NCBI RefSeq assembly: GCF_020682705.1
Contig: NZ_JAGTTN010000003.1
Coordinates: 62,001 to 126,000, forward strand
Length of the DNA stretch: 64,000 nt
Direction of reading: 5' to 3'
Source of the DNA: Microbacterium allomyrinae
Lineage (GTDB): Bacteria; Actinomycetota; Actinomycetes; Actinomycetales; Microbacteriaceae
Part shown: one piece after another, positions 33,666-42,579 of the stretch
Position numbering within the stretch: the first letter of the stretch is position 1
Layout of the letters: every line of letters begins with the position of its first letter
The notes under the pieces: model-generated
Database searches by the model: none
What the model was told of the DNA's origin: nothing
The model's input: the letters and a program-made list of their open reading frames with translations, nothing else
Position numbers and translations under genes: made by a program

Positions 33666-36263
33666 TCACCCCACGCGGGCGATCTCGGCGGCATCGACGA
33701 GCCCCAGTTCGCGCGCGCGCTGGATCGCCGCATCTCTCCCCCGTACGCCCATCTTGCGATAGATGTGGCCGAGGTGGGTCTTCACCGTGTTGGTCGAGAC
33801 GAAGTTGCGCGCCGCGATGTCGGCGATCGTGAGCCTCGAAGGAAGGTACGCCAGCAGCTCGAGCTCACGCGGGGTGAGGGCGTCGACCAGCTCCTGCTCG
33901 CGCGACGCGCCCGCACGACGGGCACGATTCACCGCGATCGTGCGGAACTCGCTCCCGACGCCCGGCAGGTCGTCGATGAGCTCCGCGACACGCGGCCCCG
34001 CCCGGACGAACGGGTGCACCAGCCACTCCGGCTCGGCGAGATCCAGCGCGGCCAGCAGGTGCTCGCGCACCGGCGCGGGGCGCCCTTCCGTCGCGCTCGC
34101 CCAGCCGAGCAGGATCTCGTGCTCGACCGCACGCAGCACTCGCGCGGGATCGGGATCGAACGGATGCTGCGCCAGCACCGCCCGGGCAGCCTCGGTGCGA
34201 CCGGCGGTGAGCAGGGCGGCCACCGCCTCGAAAACGGCGATCGACCAGCCCTGGGCATGCGGCACCGACAGCGACGGTGAGCCCTGCAGCCTCGCTCGGC
34301 GCATCGCCTGTGCGAGCAGGCCCTGCCTCACCAGCGGGGGTGGCGCGCCGAGCGATCCCGCGTCCGCGTCGGGGTCCAGGTCATCGGGCTCGACGAGCGC
34401 GGCGATGAGCCGCGAGACCCAGAGCAGCTGCGTGCGCCGGTTGGATGCGGCGCGCAGCGTGCCCTCGGCGAGTGCCAGCGCGCCGGCATCCGGCTCCCCC
34501 CGCTGCACGGCGACGACCGCTCGCGCCAGGTACGCGTCGGCGGGCGCAGGGTGCGAGAGCAGCTCGGATGCGGTCGCGGTTGCGAGCGCCTCGTCGGCGT
34601 GCTCGGTGGCGGCGCGCAGTCGTCCGGCGAAAGCCTCGGCCAATGCGAGCGACCCGAGCCCGTGAACGCGATACGGGCGGTAGCCCGATCCTGCGCCGGC
34701 GAGCGCGGCACGCAGCGCGCGCTGCGCTCCTTCGAGGTCTCCGAGCAGGAACAGCGCCCGGCCCCGCGAGCCGTCCGCGACCATGGTCAGGAGCGGCCGG
34801 CTCGTCACACCGACGAGATCGGGCGGCGTCGCGTCGGGATGCTGCCCGAGTGCTGCGAGCGCCTGGTCCGCCGCTCCGGCGAAGAGTTCCGGATGCGGCT
34901 CGAACTGCACGCACGCCGCGAGGTATGCCGCGGCCACCTGCGTCTGACCCTCGTCGAGCACGCCGGCGGCCAGCATCTCGCGGAATGCCGCGACGGCCGG
35001 CGTGGTGCGGCCGGTCATCCCCTGCGCGATCGCGAACAGCAGCTCGGCGTCGGGCCGCGCGGCCCGCACCTCGGCGGGCACCTGGGCCAGCCAGCCCGCG
35101 ACCCGCGCCATCCGGCGCTCCTCGTAGCGTTCCCGCCCGAGCCTCAGCACGCGATCCAGCACGGCGGTCCACTGACGGGCGCGGACGAGGCAGTCGATCG
35201 CGGAGTCGACGAGCCCCTCGCGATCGAACCATTCCGCCGCCGACTGCAGAAGCTCGGACTCGGAGCGCGCGGCCGACCCCGCGCGCAGCCGCAGCAGGAG
35301 CAGGTCGTGGAACAGCCGGTGGAACCGGAACCACCCGGGGTTGCCGGGAACGGGGACCACGAAGAGCGAGTCCCGCTCGAGGTCGGCGAGGAAGGCCGCC
35401 CCCTCGATCCCGCACACCGCCTCGACGAGTCCCGCGCACATCTCGTCGACGATCGACAGGCGTGTCAGCGCCTCGCGGCGAAGCGGGTCGATCCCGTCGA
35501 GGACCTCCTCGCTGAGGTAGTCCACGACGAGCCGGTCGGTGTCGGCGAGAGTGTCGACGATGCGATCGGGCTCGGCGGCGAAGCGCAACGACAGCGCCGT
35601 GAGCTGCACGCCGACAGCCCATCCCTCGGTCCGCGCGGTGATGGCCGTCGCGTCGGCGTGATCGACCGGCCGTCCGATGATGCTCTCGAGCACGAGCGTG
35701 GTCGTCTCGTCGTCGAAGGCGAGCTCGCGCTGGCGCAGTTCGACGAGCGCGTGCTGCAGCCGGTGACGACTCCAGCCGAGTTGCAGATCGATCCGTGACG
35801 CGAAGACGGCGTGCGTCGTCGCGGGCAGGAGACCGACGAGTCGCCAGAGGTCTGCGAGGACCTCGGTCCCGCCGAGCCGGTCGACGTCGTCGAAGATCAG
35901 CAGCAGCGGGCCGGCCTGGCTCAGACCGCCGGCGATCTCCTCGACGAACGCGTCTCCGAGACGGCGATCGGATGCCGCGACCGGTGCCGCCGGACGCGCG
36001 AAGTCAGGAGCGGCCTCGGTGATCGCCGACACGAGGCGCCGTGAGAAGACCAGGGCGTCCTCGTCGGTGGCGGCGACGTCGAGCCACACCACCACGCGGT
36101 CTTCCACGGTGCGCGCCCATTGCGCGAGCAGCACGGACTTTCCGGCGCCGGCGGGCGCGACGACGAGCGACAGCGGGGCCGCCAGTCCGGCATCGAGCCG
36201 TTCCCGCAGCGCCGGTCGATCCACGGCGTGTGCCGGAATCCTGTTCCTACTGTCCCCGAGCAT
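33666..36263 (-). CDS. MalT-like LAL regulator (STAND ATPase with LuxR HTH)
   Basis: The 865-residue protein has Walker A A-P-A-G-A-G-K-S (residues 36-43), Walker B L-L-L-I-F-D-D-V-D-R-L, a long helical-repeat middle rich in Ala and Leu (about 400-780), and a C-terminal LuxR helix-turn-helix (L-T-P-R-E-L-E-L-L-A-Y-L, N-T-V-K-T-H-L-G-H-I-Y-R-K-M). Such STAND regulators bind ATP and an inducer and activate transcription, as MalT does. ATG 36263 follows an AGGGAGA site. It is divergent from the 70-residue protein and the SHOCT cluster, which are candidate targets. Confidence 0.92.
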   Translation of the reverse strand: MLGDSRNRIPAHAVDRPALRERLDAGLAAPLSLVVAPAGAGKSVLLAQWARTVEDRVVVWLDVAATDEDALVFSRRLVSAITEAAPDFARPAAPVAASDRRLGDAFVEEIAGGLSQAGPLLLIFDDVDRLGGTEVLADLWRLVGLLPATTHAVFASRIDLQLGWSRHRLQHALVELRQRELAFDDETTTLVLESIIGRPVDHADATAITARTEGWAVGVQLTALSLRFAAEPDRIVDTLADTDRLVVDYLSEEVLDGIDPLRREALTRLSIVDEMCAGLVEAVCGIEGAAFLADLERDSLFVVPVPGNPGWFRFHRLFHDLLLLRLRAGSAARSESELLQSAAEWFDREGLVDSAIDCLVRARQWTAVLDRVLRLGRERYEERRMARVAGWLAQVPAEVRAARPDAELLFAIAQGMTGRTTPAVAAFREMLAAGVLDEGQTQVAAAYLAACVQFEPHPELFAGAADQALAALGQHPDATPPDLVGVTSRPLLTMVADGSRGRALFLLGDLEGAQRALRAALAGAGSGYRPYRVHGLGSLALAEAFAGRLRAATEHADEALATATASELLSHPAPADAYLARAVVAVQRGEPDAGALALAEGTLRAASNRRTQLLWVSRLIAALVEPDDLDPDADAGSLGAPPPLVRQGLLAQAMRRARLQGSPSLSVPHAQGWSIAVFEAVAALLTAGRTEAARAVLAQHPFDPDPARVLRAVEHEILLGWASATEGRPAPVREHLLAALDLAEPEWLVHPFVRAGPRVAELIDDLPGVGSEFRTIAVNRARRAGASREQELVDALTPRELELLAYLPSRLTIADIAARNFVSTNTVKTHLGHIYRKMGVRGRDAAIQRARELGLVDAAEIARVG

Positions 36264-36363
36264 GTGCTCTCCCTGGCGAGTGGGTGCGCGAGCGCTGGTG
36301 CTGTGGGGAATCATCCCACACGGGTGACGCCCGGTCGACGAGATGACCCGCAGACTGACGCCC

Positions 36364-36576
36364 ATGGACTCACGGGTCGTGGAAGTGATCGTGCGCGGCC
36401 GCCTCGGCCCGGACATAGTGGCAGCGCTGCCGGAATTCCGCATCGACACCGACGCGGACGGTCTCACGTGGATCGTCGGCGCGATCCCCGACCAGGCGAA
36501 GCTCCTCGGGATCCTCGAGATGTTCGATGCGCTTCACATCGATGTCGTCTCGGTGAACCCTGTCGAGACCATCTGA
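36364..36576 (+). CDS. 70-residue protein with ferredoxin-like strand-helix pattern
   Basis: The protein alternates predicted strands and helices: V-V-E-V-I-V-R-G strand, a helix around D-I-V-A-A-L-P-E-F, two strands ending G-L-T-W-I-V-G, then a helix L-L-G-I-L-E-M-F-D-A-L and a strand D-V-V-S-V-N-P. This beta-alpha-beta-beta-alpha-beta order is that of small ferredoxin-like (ACT or similar) domains, so ligand or protein binding is possible. CAGACT (36351-36356) is seven bases before the ATG, so it is leaderless; an in-frame ATG at 36343 is less likely. Not a recognised family. Confidence 0.65.
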   Translation: MDSRVVEVIVRGRLGPDIVAALPEFRIDTDADGLTWIVGAIPDQAKLLGILEMFDALHIDVVSVNPVETI

Positions 36577-36677
36577 AGGAGTAGTCTCACCTGCGTCGGG
36601 TGATGCCTCGAGGCCATCCCGGTCCGTATGTTCTCGATATCGACGGGCGCCCGCCCGTCACTGACGATTGGCTTGAC

Positions 36678-37061
36678 ATGGGCTTTTGGGACCTCATCGC
36701 CTGGTTCTTCTGGGTGTTCGTGTTCGTCGCGTATCTGATGGTGATCTTCTCGATCATCGGCGACCTCTTCCGCGACCACACCCTGAGCGGCGGATGGAAG
36801 GCCGTCTGGATCATCTTCCTGATCTTCGTGCCGTTCCTCACGGCGCTGGTCTACCTCATCGCGCGCGGACCGGGCATGCAGAAGCGCTCGATCGCCCAGG
36901 CGCAGGCCCTGCAGGCCGATCAGCAGGCGTACATCCGCGCCACGGCAGGCACGGCCGCCAGCCCCACCGACGACATCGCCAAGGCGAAGTCGCTTCTCGA
37001 CTCGGGTGCCATCACCCAGGCAGAATTCGAAGCGCTGAAGGCGAAGGCGCTCACGGCCTGA
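36678..37061 (+). CDS. PLDc_N-like membrane protein with C-terminal SHOCT domain
   Basis: The 127-residue protein has two hydrophobic helices (about residues 5-28 and 40-62; F-W-D-L-I-A-W-F-F-W-V-F start, W-I-I-F-L-I-F-V-P-F-L middle), a Gln/Ala-rich linker and a SHOCT motif (A-K-A-K-S-L-L-D-S-G-A-I-T-Q-A-E-F-E-A-L-K) at the end. SHOCT domains are short oligomerisation modules. It heads a set with the DUF6325 and second SHOCT genes. ATG 36678 is chosen by homology of the first helix; the ribosome site is weak. Confidence 0.8.
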   Translation: MGFWDLIAWFFWVFVFVAYLMVIFSIIGDLFRDHTLSGGWKAVWIIFLIFVPFLTALVYLIARGPGMQKRSIAQAQALQADQQAYIRATAGTAASPTDDIAKAKSLLDSGAITQAEFEALKAKALTA

Positions 37062-37085
37062 GCCGGAGCACGACAAGGAGCAGAG

Positions 37086-37505
37086 ATGACTAATTTCGAC
37101 TACGGCCCCATCGAGTTCTACGCGATCGGCTTCGACGGAGACCGGCCGGGTCCGGCCGTCCTCCAGGCGATCGACGACCTCGTCGCCGCGGGCACGGTGA
37201 ATGTGCTCGACCTGGTGTTCGTGCGGCGCTCGCCCGAAGGAGAGCTCGAGATCCTCGAGCTCTCGGACACGACCGACGACGGCGGAGTCCCCGCGCTCGA
37301 TCTCGCGGGACTCGCGGGCGAGGACGACATCCTCTTCCTCGCCGACAACGTGGAGCCCGGCTCGTCGGCCGCGATCCTCGTCGTCGAGCTGCTCTGGGCC
37401 AAGGCGTTCTCGTCGGCCCTGTACAACGCCGGCGGCGCGGTCATCGCACGCGAGGCCATCCCGGCCCCGATCGTCAACGCGTTCCTCGCTGAGAACGCCG
37501 ACTGA
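37086..37505 (+). CDS. DUF6325 family protein
   Basis: The 139-residue protein has an N-terminal alpha-beta domain (Y-G-P-I-E-F-Y-A-I-G-F, then L-D-L-V-F-V-R-R strand) and a C-terminal helical half with A-A-I-L-V-V-E-L-L-W-A-K-A-F-S-S-A-L and A-G-G-A-V-I-A-R-E-A-I-P. It matches DUF6325/DUF1269-like actinobacterial proteins that usually lie next to SHOCT proteins. Function unknown. AAGGAG precedes the ATG by five bases; the gap to the preceding gene is 24 bases, so it is in one transcript with its SHOCT neighbours. Confidence 0.82.
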   Translation: MTNFDYGPIEFYAIGFDGDRPGPAVLQAIDDLVAAGTVNVLDLVFVRRSPEGELEILELSDTTDDGGVPALDLAGLAGEDDILFLADNVEPGSSAAILVVELLWAKAFSSALYNAGGAVIAREAIPAPIVNAFLAENAD

Positions 37506-37515
37506 AGGAGGAGAC

Positions 37516-37869
37516 ATGCCACTCGGAAGAAGGGGCCGCCCAGGCCTGATCGGAATGGCGGCGCGCACCGCCGTCGTCGCCGGAACGGCCACGGCCGTCT
37601 CGGGAAGCGTCGCCCGGCACCAGCAGGGCAAGGCGAACGAGCAGGCCGAGGAGCAGGCCTACGCAGCGCAGCAGCAGCAGGCCGCGATGGATGCGGCGGC
37701 GGCCCAGGCCGTCGCGAACGCGCAGGCCGCAGCTCCCGCTCCCGCACCCGCGCCCGCGGGCGGCGGCACCGACCTGATGGCGCAGCTCACCCAGCTGGGG
37801 ACCCTGCACGCGCAGGGCATCCTGTCGGACGAGGAGTTCTCGGCCGCGAAGGCGAAGCTGCTCTCCTGA
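37516..37869 (+). CDS. SHOCT-domain protein with Gln/Ala-rich middle
   Basis: The 117-residue protein starts basic (P-L-G-R-R-G-R-P-G), has one weak hydrophobic helix (A-R-T-A-V-V-A-G-T-A-T-A-V), a Gln/Ala-rich coiled region, a short Pro-Ala repeat, and a SHOCT motif (L-H-A-Q-G-I-L-S-D-E-E-F-S-A-A-K-A-K-L-L) at the end. AAGGAGGAG precedes the ATG. It probably oligomerises with the DUF6325 protein or the first SHOCT protein of the set. A perfect terminator follows. Confidence 0.82.
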   Translation: MPLGRRGRPGLIGMAARTAVVAGTATAVSGSVARHQQGKANEQAEEQAYAAQQQQAAMDAAAAQAVANAQAAAPAPAPAPAGGGTDLMAQLTQLGTLHAQGILSDEEFSAAKAKLLS

Positions 37870-37888
37870 CGCTCACCCGTCCACCGTC

Positions 37889-37919
37889 GAAGGCCGCGCC
37901 CCTCCGGGGCGCGGCCTTC
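37889..37919. terminator. Perfect 14-base hairpin terminator
   Basis: GAAGGCCGCGCCCC (37889-37902) pairs exactly with GGGGCGCGGCCTTC (37906-37919), loop of three bases. It lies between the converging SHOCT and sulfatase genes. It is the only strong terminator here without GGATGCC arms. Confidence 0.85.
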
Positions 37920-37944
37920 CTCGTGTGCAGAGCCGCTCCGGTCC

Positions 37945-40311
37945 CTACTGCCGCGCCATCGCGATCCGCATGCGCTCGTCGGGGTCGATGAAGTGGTCGT
38001 GATCGTCGAGACCGAGATCGATCTGCACCCACTCGATGCGTCCGCGGAAGCGGCTCGTCCGGGGCGTGTAGTCCTCGGTGACCGGCGTGCCCGACTCGTA
38101 CCCGATGTCCGTGGTCTCGTCGGCCGAGAAGACCATCGGCTGCGTCACCTCGACGCGCCCGGTGCCGACCGCTTCTGCGTCGTAGTAGATGGTCACGTCA
38201 CCGCCCTTCGCGAGACCCCCGCCGTCGTAGGCGAACTCCACCCGCACCTGGTGCGTGCCCGGCGGAATCGGTGAATCCGCCACCGTCGTGAACTGCCGGA
38301 TGCCGAGGACGTTGTACGTGAATCGCGCCGCGGAATCGTGGACGTAGAAGCTCCAGCCTCCGAACCGGCCGCCCTGGGCGATGATCACGCCCTGGGCTCC
38401 GGCATCCGGGATCTGCACTTCGGCGGTGATCGAGAAGGACCGATTCTTGATGCTGACAACGCTGTTCTCGGACAGCCGCCCCATCCCCGGGAAGAAGGTC
38501 TGCGACGTGCCGTGCACCAGCGTCGGGCGTCCGGCGATGTCGGGGTTGAGACGGTCTGCGGTGCGGTCGTCGAGCGGCAGCACGTTGTACTTGACCGCTT
38601 CGATCAGCCACAGGCGCTGCATCTCATGGAGCCGCTCGGGATGCTGCGCCGCGAGGTCGCGGGCCTGCGAGAAGTCCGACGCCCCGTCGTACAGCTCCCA
38701 CACGTCGTCGTCGAAGGCGGGCAGCGTGCCGCCGACCATGACCCACGGCGTACGGTGCTTCGTGACCGCGCTCCAGCCCTTGTGATAGACGCCGCGGTTG
38801 CCGAACATCTCGAAGTACTGCAGGTCGTGCGTCTCGGGCGCGGCCGGCTCGGCGAACGAGTAGAGCATGCTCCGTCCTTCCATCGGCGACTGCTGGACGC
38901 CGTTGACGAAGGTCGGCTCGGGAAGCCCCGCCGCCTCGAGGATCGTCGGGGCGATATCGATGACGTGGGTGAACTGCGAACGCAGGCCGCCCTTCTCCGA
39001 GATGCCCTTCGGCCAGTGCACGATCGCGCCGTTGCGCGTGCCTCCCCAGTGCGATGCCACCTGCTTGGTCCACTGGAACGGGGTGTCCATCGCCCAGGCC
39101 CACCCGACCGCGTAGTGGTTGTACGACGTCGGCGAGCCGAACTCGTCCATCTTCGAGCGCATGAACTCCGGCGTCTCGAGCGCGGCCATGCCGTTGAAGT
39201 TGGCCATCTCGTTGAACGCTCCGTTGACGGTGCCCTCGGCGGATGCCCCGTTGTCGCCGATGATGTAGTACACGAGCGTGTTCTCGAGGATTCCGAGATC
39301 CTCAACCGCGTCGAGGACTCGGCCGACGTGATGATCGGTGTGCTCCAGGAATCCCGCGTAGACCTCCATCTCGCGTTCGAGGACCGGCTTGAGATCGTCG
39401 GGCATGTCGTCCCACGCGGGGATCTCGTCGTGACGCGGGGTGAGCTCGGCATCGGCGGGGATCACGCCGAGCTCCTTCTGGCGCGCGAACGTCTTCTCCC
39501 GCTGCGCATCCCAGCCCTCCGCGAACTGGCCCTTGTACCTGTCCGCCCATTCGGCGGGCACGTGGTGCGGCGCGTGCGTCGCACCCGGCGCGAGATATGC
39601 GAAGAACGGGCGATCAGGTGCGAGCGCCTTCTGCGTGCGGATCCAGCCGATCGTGCGATCGGCGAGGTCCTCGGTGAGGTGATAGCCCTCCTCGGGCGTC
39701 GCGGGAGGCTCGACCGGCGTCGTCCCCTCGTACAGGGCCGGTTCCCACTGGTTGTTCTCGCCGCCGATGAAGCCGTAGAACGTCTCGAACCCGCCACCGG
39801 CCGACGGCCACGCATCGAACGGACCAATCGGCGACGACTGCCAGACCGGCACCTCGTGGCATTTTCCGAACTGCGCCGTCGAGTACCCGTTGAGCTTCAG
39901 CGTCATCGCGATCGGCGCCTTGGTGTTCGGCCGCAGCGAGCTGTTGCCCGGCGCCGAGGTCGCCGTCTCGGTGATGCTCCCCATCCCGACCGAGTGGTGG
40001 TTGCGGCCGGTGAGCATCGCCTGCCGTGTCGGTGCGCAGAGTGCCGTCGTGTGGAACCGGTTGTAGCGCAGCCCGCCTGCCGCGAGCCTTTCGGCGTTCG
40101 GCGTCCGACAGGGTCCGCCGAAGACGCTCGAGGCTCCGAAGCCCACGTCGTCGAGCAGGATCACGAGCACGTTCGGCGCCCCCTCCGGCGGAAGCAGCGG
40201 CATGATCGGCGGGTAGGCGGTGTCGGGATCCTTCGCGTCGTAGGTCGTCAGTGACGGCCCGGGGCGGTCGGGGATCGGAAGCATCGTGCGCGCATGACGG
40301 TCGATGGGCAT
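37945..40311 (-). CDS. Cys-type arylsulfatase
   Basis: The 788-residue enzyme has the sulfatase core from about residue 45 (V-L-V-I-L-L-D-D-V-G-F-G, metal Asp pair) with the modification motif C92-A-P-T-R and M-L-T-G-R after it, H-A-P-H-H near 228 and I-G-D-N-G-A-S-A-E near 320. The C-terminal 200 residues look like an extra beta domain. It needs its Cys converted to formylglycine, as FGE at 29801 could do. No signal peptide is evident, so it is probably cytoplasmic. GAGGAGG precedes the ATG at 40311; upstream Met codons lack a site. Confidence 0.93.
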   Translation of the reverse strand: MPIDRHARTMLPIPDRPGPSLTTYDAKDPDTAYPPIMPLLPPEGAPNVLVILLDDVGFGASSVFGGPCRTPNAERLAAGGLRYNRFHTTALCAPTRQAMLTGRNHHSVGMGSITETATSAPGNSSLRPNTKAPIAMTLKLNGYSTAQFGKCHEVPVWQSSPIGPFDAWPSAGGGFETFYGFIGGENNQWEPALYEGTTPVEPPATPEEGYHLTEDLADRTIGWIRTQKALAPDRPFFAYLAPGATHAPHHVPAEWADRYKGQFAEGWDAQREKTFARQKELGVIPADAELTPRHDEIPAWDDMPDDLKPVLEREMEVYAGFLEHTDHHVGRVLDAVEDLGILENTLVYYIIGDNGASAEGTVNGAFNEMANFNGMAALETPEFMRSKMDEFGSPTSYNHYAVGWAWAMDTPFQWTKQVASHWGGTRNGAIVHWPKGISEKGGLRSQFTHVIDIAPTILEAAGLPEPTFVNGVQQSPMEGRSMLYSFAEPAAPETHDLQYFEMFGNRGVYHKGWSAVTKHRTPWVMVGGTLPAFDDDVWELYDGASDFSQARDLAAQHPERLHEMQRLWLIEAVKYNVLPLDDRTADRLNPDIAGRPTLVHGTSQTFFPGMGRLSENSVVSIKNRSFSITAEVQIPDAGAQGVIIAQGGRFGGWSFYVHDSAARFTYNVLGIRQFTTVADSPIPPGTHQVRVEFAYDGGGLAKGGDVTIYYDAEAVGTGRVEVTQPMVFSADETTDIGYESGTPVTEDYTPRTSRFRGRIEWVQIDLGLDDHDHFIDPDERMRIAMARQ

Positions 40312-40399
40312 GGCGTCCTCCTCAGGATCGACCCCCGCACGGTATCCCGGCGATCGCCGCCCCCGCGTCACCCGGCAGGGGTGACGCGCGAGGCACGCC

Positions 40400-41125
40400 T
40401 CAGGCTTCGGGCCGGTCGTCCCGGCCGCCGTCGCGCTCGGCGCGCAGCTGCGCCACCAGCGCCGTGAGTTCGCGCACCTGCGCCCGTGTCGCGGGCTCCT
40501 CGTCGTCGCGCGTACGACTCGCCCGCTCGAGCACCCACGACGCGAGTGTGGCGGTGATGATGCCGGCCAGCGCGACGCCGCCGAACATCAACCCGACACC
40601 CACCCAACGACCGCCATCCGTCACCGGCGTGTAGTCGCCGTACCCGGTCGTAGTCACCGTCACGCACGCCCACCAGATGGCGATGCCGAAGGAGGTGATC
40701 GTGGCGTCAGGCGCGTAGCGCTCGGCCTCGAGGACGGCCAGCGAGGAGAGATAGATCAGGACGACGGCCGCGCCCGCGCCGTAGACGATGATCTGGGTCC
40801 GCAGGATTCCGGCCGCACTCGGCCGCATGCCCGGTACCCGCGTCAGGAAGCGGAGCAGATGCACCAGCCGCAGGACCGGGATCAGGGCGAACGTGAGCGC
40901 TCCGAGGTGCTTGCGGAACCACTGCCAGCGGTGCTCCGCGAGCATCAGCCGGACGAGATAGTCCGCGATGAACATGCTCCACGTGATGGCGATCACCGCC
41001 GTCGCTATCGTGCGGGGCGTGCCGCCCAGATCTGCGATGACGCGCCACGAGTACGCCACCAGGTATGCCAGCGAGGCGACCATGAGTGGCACTTGGGTGC
41101 GCTTGTGCCACGTGCTCTCGTCCAC
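40400..41125 (-). CDS. Two-pore-helix-type K+ channel protein
   Basis: The 241-residue protein has about six membrane helices (residues 13-210) with an Arg-containing fourth segment (L-R-L-V-H-L-L-R-F-L-T-R) and the K+ selectivity filter T-T-T-G-Y-G-D before the last helix, like voltage-gated KvAP-type channels, then a short coiled C-terminus. GTG 41125 is preferred because CACAAT (41137 to 41132) is six bases upstream. It is divergent from the ClC-type channel, giving an ion-transport pair. Confidence 0.9.
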   Translation of the reverse strand: MDESTWHKRTQVPLMVASLAYLVAYSWRVIADLGGTPRTIATAVIAITWSMFIADYLVRLMLAEHRWQWFRKHLGALTFALIPVLRLVHLLRFLTRVPGMRPSAAGILRTQIIVYGAGAAVVLIYLSSLAVLEAERYAPDATITSFGIAIWWACVTVTTTGYGDYTPVTDGGRWVGVGLMFGGVALAGIITATLASWVLERASRTRDDEEPATRAQVRELTALVAQLRAERDGGRDDRPEA

Positions 41126-41250
41126 ACGCGAATTGTGCCGCATTCACGCCCACCCGCGCTCGGGGCGCGCCAGGACGGGGGCACACCCGCGTCGCAGCGG
41201 GGGTCTGGTGAAGTACCCGCGAGTGCCACCCGCCCCGATAAGGTGACGCC

Positions 41251-42579
41251 ATGACCGGCGAACCCGCTCCCGCACCCGCTCCGGCACCGGTGCCCCCACC
41301 CGTGAGCGTTCGGCGACTCCTCCTGATGTCGGTGCCGGCGATCGTGATCGGTGTCGTGTCGGCGCTCGCCCTCTGGGCCGTCGACACCGTCGCCGAGCAG
41401 CTGGAGGGCGTGCTGTGGACGTCGCTCCCGGGATCCTTCGGCATGACCGGGGCGGAGCCGTGGTGGATCTTCACGGTGCTCACCTTCACCGGCATCGCGG
41501 TGGGGCTGGTCGTGTGGCTGATGCCGGGGCATGCCGGCCCCGACACGGCCACCACCGAGCTCGTCGCTCCCCCGATGAAGCTGTCGGCTCTGCCGAGCCT
41601 GCTGATCGTGGTGATCCTCGCCCTCGCGGGAGGCGTGAGCCTCGGCCCCGAGAACCCGATCATCGCGATCAACACCGCCCTCGCGGTCGCGATCGTCGCG
41701 CGCATGTCGAAGGCCGTGCCTCCGGAGTTCGTGGGCGCCCTCGCCGCGTCGGCCACGATCGGCGCGCTGTTCGGCACGCCGGTGGCTGCCGCCCTCGTGT
41801 TCACCGGACTGGTGGCGGGGATGAAGACCGGCGGCACGCTGTGGGACCGACTCTTCCTCCCGCTCGTGGCGGCAGGTGCGGGGTCCGTCACGACGTACCT
41901 GCTCGGCGGCGGCTTCGGGGCCATGTACGCCGCCACCCCGTACGGCGCTCCGCAGGCGTTCGATCTGCTGCTCGGGTCGATCGTCGCGTGTGCGGCGGCG
42001 GCCTTCGGCCTCATCGCGGTCTATCTCTTCCCGCTGGTGCACCGCGCATTCCGGGCGCTGCGGCATCCGATTCTCTACATCACGCTCGGCGGAGTGATCC
42101 TCGGCGTCCTCGGCGCCATCGGCGGACCGATCACGCTCTTCAAGGGCCTGGAGCAGAGCGGCGAGCTGCTGCAGAACTCCGACGACTACGACGCCGGGCA
42201 GCTCGTCGTGATCCTCGTCGTCAAACTGCTCGCGCTGGTCGTCGCGGCGTCCGCGGGGTTCCGCGGCGGCCGCGTCTTTCCGGCCGTGTTCCTGGGCGTC
42301 ACCGCCGGACTGCTCGGAAGCGCCCTCCTTCCGGGGCTGCCCGCCAGTCTCGCCGTCGCGTGCGGGGTGCTCGGGCTCACCCTCGCGATCGCGCGCGACG
42401 GCTGGATCGCGATCTTCGTGGCGGTGGCCATCGTGGGCGACGTGACCGTGCTTCCGATGCTGTGCATCATCGTGCTGCCCACCTGGCTCGTCGTCACGAA
42501 GGCGCGACAGATGCTGATCGGGCCGGCCGACCTCGCCCGCGAAGCCGGCTTCGTTCCGGAAGCCGGGTCAGTGCGCTGA
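41251..42579 (+). CDS. ClC-family chloride channel/antiporter-like protein
   Basis: The 442-residue protein has about ten to twelve helices and ClC-like motifs: G-G-V-S-L-G-P-E-N-P (N-terminal G-x-x-G-P-E-x-P loop, about residues 129-138) and G-G-R-V-F-P-A-V-F-L-G-V (about 336-347). It resembles the YfeO-type ion channel proteins. The usual gating Glu of exchangers is replaced by the Pro-rich loop here, so channel versus exchanger is unclear. TAAGGT (41239-41244) is six bases before the ATG. Its 3' end overlaps DUF998 by 12 bases. Confidence 0.87.
   Translation: MTGEPAPAPAPAPVPPPVSVRRLLLMSVPAIVIGVVSALALWAVDTVAEQLEGVLWTSLPGSFGMTGAEPWWIFTVLTFTGIAVGLVVWLMPGHAGPDTATTELVAPPMKLSALPSLLIVVILALAGGVSLGPENPIIAINTALAVAIVARMSKAVPPEFVGALAASATIGALFGTPVAAALVFTGLVAGMKTGGTLWDRLFLPLVAAGAGSVTTYLLGGGFGAMYAATPYGAPQAFDLLLGSIVACAAAAFGLIAVYLFPLVHRAFRALRHPILYITLGGVILGVLGAIGGPITLFKGLEQSGELLQNSDDYDAGQLVVILVVKLLALVVAASAGFRGGRVFPAVFLGVTAGLLGSALLPGLPASLAVACGVLGLTLAIARDGWIAIFVAVAIVGDVTVLPMLCIIVLPTWLVVTKARQMLIGPADLAREAGFVPEAGSVR

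Noticed and set aside
38338..40254. Long plus-strand frame opposite the sulfatase
   Set aside because: Same effect; the sulfatase motif and ribosome site are on the minus strand.
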